Both the position numbers and the translations under genes were made by a program. Shown here piece by piece: positions 33,401-43,654 of a stretch of 64,000 bases of DNA; the first letter of the stretch is position 1, and each line of letters begins with the position of its first letter. The notes under the pieces were generated by a model. It was given only the letters and a program-made list of their open reading frames with translations. It made no database searches and was not told the DNA's origin. Source of the DNA: Parelaphostrongylus tenuis (lineage: Eukaryota > Nematoda > Chromadorea > Rhabditida > Metastrongylidae); contig JAHQIW010004567.1 in the NCBI GenBank assembly GCA_019055375.1, positions 310,001-374,000 on the forward strand, written 5' to 3'.

Positions 33401-35414
33401 AGGCCATATGCGAGCTTCTAACGGAGCACGAAAAAAATAGAACATATATGGCTTCTCCATTCGGCAGGTCATGGCTCTCTTAAAAGAGTGCCTGAACTGC
33501 TCATTCTTTAGATGGTCTGGGTATTATTTTGCGCAGATCAGTGGGCTGGCAATGAGGCAACGACTAGCTCCGACCCTTGCTATCGATTTTATATCTAAAG
33601 AAAAGGTCCCATTAATCGATCTCCGGTCGTTATCCTACTGTAGGTATATAGGTGACAGCTTTGTCGTCTGCTCAACCCAAAAGGAGGTGGACAAATGTTT
33701 TGAGCTGCTGAACAGTCAGTCAGAGTACATAAAGTTCACCCGTAAGAAACCGGAAGCAAACACCTTGGAACGGCTAAACAAAAGAAAATACTCATTTATT
33801 CAAACTATGCCGAGGTTTATAAGTAGTTAATCTTGGGATTCAAAATCCTTTTTTCTAGGGCAAAATCCTTGTGCATATCATGGGGACGCTTAAGCTTTTC
33901 CATGAGTTCATCAACGAGCCACTGCAATGGTGTGATGTTCGTTTCGATAATTTAGGCTTATCTGCTGATTATCCGAAACGGTACAGTGAATCCTGTGACT
34001 GCTACGATTTTGTCTCTTTTTTTTTCTCAATATCTGCCTAGTCTGCAGTGTTCATCAACTACGTGGCGGTAGATTCTTTGAGTTTAGGTTTTTTTCCTTC
34101 AGATTCGTTCTAATGGACGGTGATATGGTTTACACGGAGTCAAAACTGCGCGCCACACTTCATGAACGCCCTTGTGCAGGTGATTCAGATTGTACGATCG
34201 GGGATTGCGAAGCGAGGTGCACCTCTGACTTGACGTGTGGCGACAGGTCGAACACCAATCTGGAGGTATGAACTTATGAGTATTATAGAGTATCTCATCA
34301 TTTTACCCTTCTGATAGGGCTAATGCTTCTTTTTCACGACATTGTGACACCAATAGGTGTCAGTTTTTTCTGATCCTTTATTTTGACACACCATAGTCTT
34401 TGGTTTTTGTAATCAGTCGACAGCAAGCTGTGAAGGTACTATGGCTTGTGTCGTAGATTTAAAGATTTCTTTTTTCTAATTCCCCACATTATTGTTTACA
34501 AGTGTCCCTTGCTGTAGGCGAGATCATTTGATAGCGATGTATATTGGAATGGTCGAGTGGCAAATTGTTGAGTGGACAACTTTTCCTGGGCCAATGAGGG
34601 TTTTATATATACATTTGTAATCTATCGATTGATCACAAGAAGCCCAGGAAAAATTTTGGTGCATCTGTATTGAAGAAAATAGAAAAATCATACGCTATCG
34701 GTCGCTACACGCTAATATCACCACCTTCGCCGTGTCGATGTCTATGGCAAGCTCTCTTCCAAAGAGCAATGAATTGTGTATAAATCATGATTCACTTTCA
34801 ATAAACCATTTATTCTGCGCTGTTTGGAGAAATGTTGACGTTCCTCTAGTCCTATATATGCTTCATAAGCTTCCATACACGCTCACATGCCTTTAGTGAA
34901 AGAATAAAATTTTTTTCACAAAGGAAGAAGCTTCGCAGCTGTTCACTGAATGCTCTGTGATGTTATGCAAAAATTTTTTACGGGTATGATAAAAAACTTT
35001 TAACCTTTTTTTGGAAGGTTTTTACTGGTGCACGGAATGTTTTGTATTTTTACGATCAATCTATAGCTTATTAGTTTACGAATCAGAGTTCCGATCGATA
35101 ATAAGCATTCTAGAAGATAGTACATCAAATTTTGTGATCGGAAAATGCATAGTTTTGATAGACTAGTCGTTGTCTAAGTGTTATAAAAATCTCATGGAAA
35201 AAATATGAATTTCTGATATTCCTTTTGATAAATTGGCTTTTGTGAAATCACACCTTTTGAGGTATTCTGTGAAAAGTTGGTTCGAAAGCTGTTTGGTCAT
35301 ACCAAGTCGACGGTCAATAAATACCTGGCGGCGTGTCAGGAGTCTACTGGAAATATCACTAAGCGAATGAACGAGCTACGACTTACATGGTCGTGGAACT
35401 TGCCGAATGTGTAA
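27480..35414 (+). CDS. Divergent protein kinase domain 1 (DIPK1/FAM69) homologue
   Basis: A multi-exon gene for a type II membrane protein of the ER-resident DIPK1/FAM69 secretory-pathway kinase-like family. Exons: 27480-27600 (possibly to 27647), about 28744-28908, 28965-29081, 29185-29276, 29682-29793, 30523-30603, 33859-33980, 34103-34265 and 35262-35414 (TAA); phases agree from 28965 on. Exon 1 has a short N terminus and a membrane anchor (LLITLLLMIFVYLAFIG). Exon 2 has the family Cys motif (LISGDSCNRLC). Kinase-like landmarks are TAVFK (Lys), SLWALLQQPEF, IIGTCGHFY, WCDVRFDNLGL (catalytic-loop region) and FVLMDGD (DFG-like); a Cys-rich stretch (CAGDSDCTIGDCEARC) follows. The exon 1/2 junction is unresolved. 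The intron after 29276 starts with GC. The intron after 30603 holds two PLEs. The substrate is unknown. Confidence 0.87.
30654..32470 (-). mobile_element. Penelope-like element, internally deleted, inside a DIPK1 intron
   Basis: Minus-strand frames give the RT core (32280-31798: ESFDVTALYSNVSN, GLAMGQRLAPALAIAF, SRYIDDCLFGCS), then WYRKLSNKNIVVHYLSPH (31813-31577), then a GIY-YIG-type region (31386-31057: YIGETRRPLFLHVKEQL). Upstream of 32280 the N-terminal part is deleted relative to the plus copy. The 3' tail carries a hammerhead-like core (30768-30802) and the TTCTGTTAAGC terminus. With the plus copy it forms one insertion flanked by AAAATCCTTTT repeats at 30643-30653 and 33842-33852. Confidence 0.87.
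30768..30802 (-). ncRNA. PLE hammerhead-like core in the DIPK1 intron
   Basis: Minus strand: AGCT, CTGAAGA, A, GGCG-ACC-GCC, GAAAC, GTT, AGCC. Core, helix II and the palindromic ACGT helix III are kept, GTT is an allowed cleavage triplet, and helix I has one A-C mismatch. It is antisense to the host gene transcript. Confidence 0.6.
32471..33841 (+). mobile_element. Penelope-like element, head-to-head partner with mutated RT site
   Basis: Frame 32477-32998 encodes the PLE N-terminal region (LPDNARSLLKMGASFSPAQ, RLSVSDKGGEFVVIP). Frames 33103-33483 and 33471-33830 encode the RT (KVRPIISCVGEPTDGITWFL, ESFDVTSLYKNVSN, GLAMRQRLAPTLAIDF). The catalytic box reads CRYIGDSFVVCS: the first Asp of YIDD is Gly, so it is catalytically dead. 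The copy stops after TRKKPEA, loses the GIY-YIG domain, and jumps to the terminal ATGCCGAGGTTTATAAG at 33807. Confidence 0.87.
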
Positions 35415-37685
35415 CTTCTTCTGAACGGGTTCTAGATCTGCTCATATTTCTACATCGATAGTCGTTATATCTCTCTGATCATTTTTTACCGTCTTTGTTG
35501 TACCCAACTCAACTCATTGTGTTACTACGGGTGTTATGACTATCAAAAGCGTTTTGACCACTGACCGGCATAATGCTGTGTAAAGCTGTATAAATGTAAA
35601 TCGTTTGTTGACGGAAACACACCGATATTGAGATATTTTTCTCTAAAGTATTGAACAAATGATTTCCATCAATTTATCCTTCCTTCTGCATCGAAAGGAT
35701 AAAAGCAATTGAAGAGAAATACAAGTTTGTTATACCATAAAAGAAACTATCAGTTCACTCATCGTTTGTCGCCTGTTGTTACGAAGCATTGTCGTTCTCT
35801 TCATAAAAGTTTAGAAGTTATTTCAAGGTTAACTTTTGAAAACCGATGCGAGTGGATATCCACTCGTTTTTTGGAGCCGTTGGTTTTGGCTTATGAAGAT
35901 TTTGAGTTGCAGTTTTTGTAATTAAGTGATAGCAAATTAAAGCAGATCGTAGCGGTAATGTAGACTTTACAAATATATCTTGTGTAGTCGATAGTTCGTG
36001 AGAAAAGTTTTTAAGCGCGTTCATTCTACTGGCAAGGGTTTGCCGTTGGTGTGGCTCAGGAGGGAATAGGATCGTCTCGTCTTATTAGATGATAACGGAG
36101 TGTTTACATATATGAGAATATTACTTCTTAGTTGTTGTTTATCACTAATTCAAAATGTCTGGGTATTATAACGAGTTAAATTTGGACGTTCGAAAAACTT
36201 TGTCATTTCGAATGTTGAGCTTCCATTTTCGAATCTTACGTCCTCTAAGTCTTAAAGCCCTTTCTAACGGGAAGATCCCTCTCTGTTTCCCTTGAAGCAA
36301 TGAGTACTGTTATTGCATCAATTCAAGCTTATGTGGAATCTGTGAGAGCTGCCTACAATATCAGCGTTGTATTGGCCAAGAAATTCTATAGTACTACAGC
36401 AAATAGTTGCAAGGGTCTCGTAACAGAGATGAGGAGGACCAGACGTTTAGGATTGTCTATAAATTATTAGAGTACTGGGGATTCGAAAAACTGGGCAGAT
36501 GTTCATCGAGGGAATTTGACAAAATAGAAAGATTCTAACTACGAAGTCAATTATGATCAAAGCGAAATAATCCATTATTTTCGTAGGTTAGGATATTAAT
36601 AAAATGCATTAAGAATTGGAAAATGTTTTTATCGATAGGCCAATTCTATTTCTCAAGCACAAACCCAAATACGCTTTCATTCGGCAATACTCATGGGCTT
36701 TTTTGGCAACGATTTTTTTTTTTTTGAACATTTCGGCGATTACATGGACGCGTGTATTCTTGGATGACCGACCCAAACGACGAGCGAACGTATTCATAGC
36801 TTACCTCATCCATTTACATTCCTAGATATAAAAGGTTTTTGGGATAGCGGAATAAGTCTTGCGTACATCAAAATGCTCAAAGAAAATTACAATCATGGAA
36901 GTCAACCGTACTAGAAGGAAACATATGGAAATTGTCTGGGACGCGCACCACGATTGGATGAGAACCATTCAATCATTAAATAAATAGATAAATAATCTTG
37001 TAGTCAGTTAGAACTTGCCAGCAACCAGGCAGGTGCTCAAAACTCTCTCAGTAGATGCGTAGCCGCTAATGTTCTAAATTTTACCGGAGTAAAATATTCT
37101 TGATATTCTTGAAACATGTGCTCTTATTACAATGATTTATTTCAAATTCTGGAGATTAATTCTTTAATCCATGGCATCGACTGTTTTTCGTTCAGCGATT
37201 TCAAGTAGCCATAACTTCATGGGGACTTCTACCATTATTCAGGAAAAGCAGGACAAGTCGAGTATGGAGAAGCTATTCCCAAAGAATCCCTTTGCCCATT
37301 TGATTAGCAGCTTTGGAATGATGCGACCGAGGACTTTAAACTGGTTATCGAAGAATTCAAAATATTTGCTGAACTCGTTTCAGTCCCTCAGCTAAGAAGT
37401 TTTGACAACATCTCCATTACCACTAAGTAGATACTCGAAAAGAAAACAAATCTTAAGCTTGATTCTACGCAAAACACCTAGAGCGGCCAGTAATAGGTGC
37501 CATCTGTGGGAAATCCTCTCAAGTAGATTATAATCTGTATAAGCGGAAAAAGTTGATGAAAGCAGTTCAAAAACGATCGTGTGGAGAAGTGTCGTCTGCA
37601 TCTTAGCGAATATATGTTCCGCTATCTGCCCTGCTTAGCGAAAATAGCATATTGGTACATCGCCATGATATGCGATTTATGATTG
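35415..37685. other. Unassigned DNA
   Basis: No recognisable gene. The 3' end of the DIPK1-like transcript probably lies in the first few hundred bases, but no polyadenylation signal was assigned. Confidence 0.4.
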
Positions 37686-37689
37686 CAAC

Positions 37690-39250
37690 TTTCTCGACCA
37701 ATCTCTGCCAGTAGATAATCTCCGTCTGACCTCGAGATCTCCACTGGAAAAACTGCCCGGGATTCACACCTCTGAAATACGATTTAAAATTAGAACGCGT
37801 AAAGAAAGGCACAGCTCCTGGATACGATAATATCTATGTTAACTTTTTCCGAGCTGAAGGACACAAGCTACATGTATTTTTCGCTACTGGTAGACATTTT
37901 TTCTTCATAGGAAATCCTAGATTACTGGGATGTTGCTCACGAGCAATTTACCCTAGGAATGTGACCGGAGGGACCCTCGTAACTGCCATCCAACACGCTT
38001 GTTGAGTGTAATCTACAACTCTTCACGAAAACTATCTTTTTGCCTGCCTTGTCTTGTAGGACCTTGAATGTGGCACAAGTAGTTGAGTAAGCAGGATTCC
38101 GACAGAATATCTGCTGCATGAACAATGTTTAACCGTCTCATAGGTTATAGAAATATGTCAACAGTACCACTTGCCTCTTGTCCTAACATTCGTTGACTGA
38201 GAAAAAAACCTATGACAGCTTCGAAATGAATGAAATCCTTCCTGCGCTCATCGACTATGATGTTTAAGTCTTATAACGAACATTAGTGTATTCACCATCT
38301 TCATCAAACCCTCACCATAACCACAGGAAAGAGGATTCGATAAGGTGACACCATATCGCCAAAGTTCGTTTAGTGTAGTACTGCAACGGATAATGAAGTC
38401 ACTCGATAAAGAAGAAAAGGATATGCGCAATAATAAAGAAAAATTCTATTGAAGTTTCGTTTCGAGAAAGGCATAGTCATCTTCCCGAGGAGTATTAGTG
38501 ATGCAGTGGCTTTAATCAATGAACTCGAGGACGCGATAAAAGATTGCACTGTGCATAAGTAGGACGAGGGTCAGTTAATGAGAATCCGTGGTGTCAAGAT
38601 GAACAAATTCAAGTAGATGGTTCTCTGATTATAAAGACCAACTCTAACCTCTGCTTTGAACAGTGAATATGGAGAACAACATGAAGAAAGATTCGAAATG
38701 AAGAAGGAGAACAGCCAAATTTGGGAGTCGCGAAAAATGCTACCTGCCAAGGCACAGACTTGAAACTCCGTGCTCACCTTTGCGATTTAACAATCCTCCC
38801 AGCGCTCTGCTATGGAGCAAAGACCTGAACTGACACTTCAGCCACGTCAAGATATTTGCGCACCACCCCCAGGGTACGTGAACGATCTCTTCTAAAATCT
38901 AAGCGGCACTTACAACATCTAGTCAAAGTGATCAGCTCAGATCCTCCGAACCTATCCCATTTTCGGGATTCAAGAGAATGTACATCAAAGTAAGGCTGAA
39001 CCAATCACATAACAAGAAGAACAGTGGCAAATGGACAAAAAGATCGGAGGAGTGGACTAGCAGAGATGAAGGTTTCTTTTTAGTATAGCACTCAAATCAT
39101 ACAACCTACAGCTGTTGACGTTTTCTCACCATGATGGAGACAGGCTCGTCGCCATACTTAGATCAATCAGCATCACAGACGACGACCGCGGAATTGAAGA
39201 AACGAATGGAGATTATTTAAGGCCCACACTGACAAGTGAAAACGGTTCAT
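37690..39250 (+). mobile_element. Decayed RTE-type LINE
   Basis: Across frames: LERVKKGTAPGYDNI near 37790, SVVLQRIMKSLDKEEKDMR near 38370, GIVIFPRSISDA (degraded catalytic block) near 38470, LRAHLCDLTILPALCYGAKT near 38770, and a C-terminal region to about 39240. The order is that of RTE reverse transcriptases of a different subfamily from the 6.7 kb copy. Many stops and frameshifts. Confidence 0.7.
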
Positions 39251-39479
39251 CTAAGTAAGCTATTTATGAAGATGTTATTGATATACATATATCCGTTCTC
39301 AACAAAGCAATGACTAGATTTCCTATTTTCACGCGATCATTCCTCACAGCTCCCCAATACATCGTTAGTGTTCAGTGCAGATGGACAAGACCTAGTTTGT
39401 GTCGATGCTCACAAACGCATAGTCTGCTGCAACGGTTACTCATTCTTAGAGGATCATTTGCTCAATCGTTCATCACGTC

Positions 39480-39780
39480 GTTAACATCTAGAAGGAAATC
39501 ACACGAAAGCTCCCAAACTTAACAGTAAACATCTGAACCTATGCCGAGCCAATGGGAGAGTGTAAGGCGAACTTCCGCTTTGCGGATGAGAAAACTACTT
39601 TGCATTGATTCCTTTGATGCTATAAACAACCTCGAGTGGGAAGGCAAGCAGCCGTTATCATGATAACCACGTTCAGACGAAGGATGAATTGTGAGAGTGT
39701 GCACAAAATCGCAATAAATGAGTTTGAGATGGGATTTAATTTACATCGATCGGAAAGATGTCTTTTTTTCCGTCGCCCTG
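39480..39780 (+). mobile_element. Possible second RTE fragment
   Basis: LRFADE near 39570 and NEFEMGFNLHRSERC near 39720 resemble the RT catalytic block and the following motif of RTE proteins in the correct spacing. Too decayed for a firm call. Confidence 0.35.
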
Positions 39781-39789
39781 ACCTCATTA

Positions 39790-42700
39790 GGTGCTGAAGG
39801 GTACCAAATTGCTAACAGAAGGGCGGAGCAATTGTACTGAATGTTTTGAAAAAGTGGCGAAATGTCAATGCCCCGTAATGTTCGCAAACTCTCCTCTGCA
39901 TGTCAACATTAGTCGAAATCAATGTGGGATTCTAGAAATATAATGAGCCCTTATAAGTCCAGAGTGGAACTACGAAACGATCTCCTAGTGAGCGAATCAA
40001 GTGAAATAAGTGCTGAAATCCTATGCACAATAACATGATGATGGGGTGAAATAAGAAATAGATAACTAGTATCAATTTATCTCGTAACTACATTACTATT
40101 ATGATCTCTTGGATGACGAGCGAACGAGTGTGGACAAACAACTCGAATCAGCGGCTCTGAAGAAGACGAAGACATTGAAGTGTTAGCTAAAAAAATTTTT
40201 TGATACCAAGTTCGCGTAAGCTTAATTATGAAACTATTAGTACTTGTTATCAATACCAAGCATAGAAGGTCAACCAACTTAGTGAATAAAAGGTAGAGAA
40301 TAAAAATCACTTCAGTCATCTCCACCCCGCTTCAGCCCGTTAAGGAGAACGCGTTTTTTTTTGCTTTTTTCGGTGTACTTTATTTTCACAATAACCTTTT
40401 CAGTGTGCTGTGACAACATAAATAATATTATATTTCACACTCAAGCATTTTTTGCCTAACAGAGCTTTTTTCCTACACTCTCGGTAACCATTTGATAACT
40501 TGAATCTTGGTCGTTTCAATAGTGTACTTAGTTTTTGATGAAACTTATTATTGCGCTGTAGCGGCGCAGCCAGAAGAAGAACATTGGGTTTCTCAATCGG
40601 TGCGCTTTCTTTGATGGAGGCTATCTTCATGAAACATCTTGTTTAATACTTCACAGTCTTTTCTATATAGTCCAAAACACGAGGTTCTTACAAAAAAAAA
40701 CCTTTTCTAACAGCTGACGTTTCGGCGATTTCTCCTTCTCCTTCTCCATTCTCCTTTGTTATAACGTCGAAACGTTGCGGCAATGCGTTTGTTATCTGTC
40801 CATAGTCATACAATGACTCATTCGATGTTTCCCAGAGAATTTATAGGTCTGTCGAGCGACACGCCCTAGGCGGCGGATCGTCGACGTTTTGGTGGATTCC
40901 GGTTTCACGCTGGCGCTTCTCCCGTACCCCTTGTTGGCGTTTTGTGTTGTTGTTGTTTGGGAACAACTATTGATTGACGGCTTGTCCCGTCGTCCCGGAC
41001 ACCCAGATGAGGGACATCAGCACCCTCGCTGTGAACACAAGTTACGCCATTCGCTTCCCCATCGCTTCGACATCGATATTGATGTTGATCTGAGTGGCAT
41101 ATTTACGTTGTTTATTACGTTATTTTGGTTCTGTAATTGAAATTCTGCTATGGATCGATAGATGTATGCGTTATGATGCGGGAATTAATTGCGTAGTAGT
41201 TGAAAAACCTACTCCATTCGTGCCTGGCCGCCGCAATTACCAGTCCGTATCACGAAAACCATGCACTTCTCTGACATCGACGCAGGGCGTGGTCTTAGGT
41301 CGAGAGAGCCAAAAATCTGGAATGCTGCTCTGCTCGTCGTTGTAATATTCTACTCATTTCACATTTCAGACTTTGATCCAGGAATCCAAGTAGTTTTCAG
41401 CATTCACGATGGATTTTTACTCAAGTTTCAGAATTTAGTGGTATGAGGCAAACCTCCTCATAAAATACTTTTCTCCCTTTTTTTTCTATTATGTAGACGA
41501 TTAGAAGTGCAGTAACGTTTTTGAAGTACAGTGAGACACAAGTATATTACGGAAGCATTGAGTTGGTATAGTGAAAAAATATTACTTTGAATATCAAGGG
41601 GGTTCTTTCTGATCTAAGACGCTCTCTATCTCAGTTATTTCGTTGTCTCTTTTCAATTATCTTTCTTCTGGATTTGTCTCTGATCAAAGTTTAAATTTGG
41701 CACCGCAGAATCTCTTTGCATACCTTCTAACTCCAATATAGCAACGATTGTCAGAATTACTCATCCCTTGTCAACCTAACGAGCTATTCCGCGTTTTTCG
41801 AAAGCTCTTGTCGAGTTGCAATTACTTGTAGTGTAATGACTTTGTGTTGATGATAATATTTGTCCACTTTCTTGAGTAAATCACCACTTCACAGAGGAAA
41901 TCATTGCTATCAGTTTGTTATCGGTCTCATTTTCAGCGACACAAACATGGTTAGCGGTCAAGAAATGCATGACATAACCTCATCTCTCTTGCCAACCGAT
42001 TCCGTCGAAGGTTTTACCTTTCTGATTCTTCTTTTTTTCATACTTCGTAGAAAATAATTTGAATTAGTTCAATCCAAACTGGGAGTTACCTGCTGCGCGG
42101 CGGTTCTACTTAAAATTAATGTTCTATTGACAAAGTCTCTAAAACGGGCAAATGTATTCACTTTTTTAGATGTTCATGAACGAAATTCTGCTTCTTTATT
42201 TGATTCCCTTCGAAGTATCAATTATGACGGAAGAAAGTAAGAGAAATTATGCAGCGGTTTTTTGGAAATCGGATTTTTGTCATGAAATAATACGAAATTT
42301 TTCGTCTAGTACGCAAAGATTTGCAAATTTGGATTATAGTTATGTATATTGTTCTTATTTTTATCTATCAGGTTATTTTTGGGCCATGTAGACTTTCTAT
42401 GACTCCTATAGAGGTCACATCGCCGCGCAGGTGTTAAAGAATCTCTGAACCACCTGCAGACCTTCTAGTACCGCGTGAGCAAACAACATGAGAATGAGCA
42501 TGATTTGAGAACAAGCAAAAAGCATGCGGCTAACGCATCCTCACTGATTTTCTCCGATGTAATGAATTAATAATTTTATTGTTACTATTTTAATTAAAAA
42601 GAGTAATTTTGAATCTAAAACAAATAAATCGTTGACTAAAGTTGGTGTACCAGCCTGTACTTGGGCAACGTTTGTATGATCAATGCGTGTAGTTGTGTAA

Positions 42701-42865
42701 AGTAACGTCTCGGATTACCAGCAGAAATTGGAGCAAGAAACTCCTGAAGTGATTTTTTACTAGTTTCCCTATTGCGCCATCCATCTCTGTACTTCCATCA
42801 GTCGTATGCGTCGTTTTCAGAATTTCTATACAACTCTTTCACGAAGTTCCTTCATTATATGAAGC
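39790..42865. other. Mostly unassigned DNA with PLE relics
   Basis: A degenerate plus-strand hammerhead relic (GGCT, CTGAAGA, ...GAAG, TGT, TAGC) lies at about 40153-40188. CAGCTGACGTTTCGGCGA at 40711-40728 is a minus-strand relic. A possible exon at 41937-42010 (TTTTCAG acceptor, ATG at 41947 followed by VSGQEMHDITSSLLPTDSVE, then GT) has no recognised family and no partner exons. Confidence 0.35.
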
Positions 42866-42869
42866 TCAC

Positions 42870-43140
42870 ACGAGGTTGATATCTTCTTCAAAAAAAATGG
42901 CTAACGTTTTGTCAGTTTCGCCTTCCTTAGAATCGCTGAACTACTCATATGGGAAAGGTCGTTGATGTGTTGTTATACACTATGAATAAATCGTTCTATC
43001 AATCATTTTTAGTCATAGTGCGTGACAACAAACCGTTGACCTCTCCCACTGAGTAGATTAGCGACTACGAGAAAGGCGAAATCGCGGAAACATTAGCCGT
43101 TGTTTTTGAAGAAGATACCAATCTCTCTCCAGCTATATAT
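42870..43140. repeat. PLE-derived foldback of about 270 bp
   Basis: Two arms are imperfect reverse complements (GATATCTTCTTCAAAAAAAA...GGCTAACG against CATTAGCCGTTGTTTTTGAA). The centre also pairs (CTACTCATATGGGAAAGGTC against its partner near 43055). Each arm has a degraded hammerhead core, minus near 42899-42937 and plus near 43062-43104. Confidence 0.6.
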
Positions 43141-43369
43141 CAATGGATAGTCCTTGAGATAATCTTTATTTCTGATACCGAAGTTTAGCGAAGGTCATTC
43201 TTTTGATTTATCAACTTTTCTCCTGAGATGCTGTAGAATTTCTTTTGCTTACGGGATCAAAATTCTAGTACTCAAGACATCTAAAAGTTTCAGAATCAGG
43301 TTCATTTCCGTTCTGATAGTCTAAAAAAAAGAGTTCTGCCCAGCGAAAAAGATGTGCATGTGAAACATA

Positions 43370-43650
43370 ATCTTGTTGTGAATTTTTCAGAGTTACAAAA
43401 AGGTTTTTTCAGAACACCGGCTACGTATATGGATAGTTCGAGAGTAAACTTTCGAATGATTGATAACACTCTTTATGAAAACTTCTTATTCAGCGTAGGG
43501 GATAGGCTTAAAAATCTGTGCTATCAAACGGAAAAAGAAACCAAAAATCACTTTGTCTGTGCCGATTTTAATTTATTCATAAACAACGGCTTGCTTTATT
43601 GGTATGCTTACACAAGGTTGTTGCAAATTTCTATCATGACTAGAGGTTAA
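43370..43650 (+). CDS. Unrecognised open frame, possible exon
   Basis: After a TTTTTCAG acceptor, an open stretch of about 85 codons contains NTLYENFLFSVGDRLKNLCY and KETKNHFVCADFNLF, ending at a TAG near 43648. I do not recognise a family and see no connecting exons, so it could be a chance frame or old mobile-element coding. Confidence 0.25.
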
Positions 43651-43654
43651 GCGA

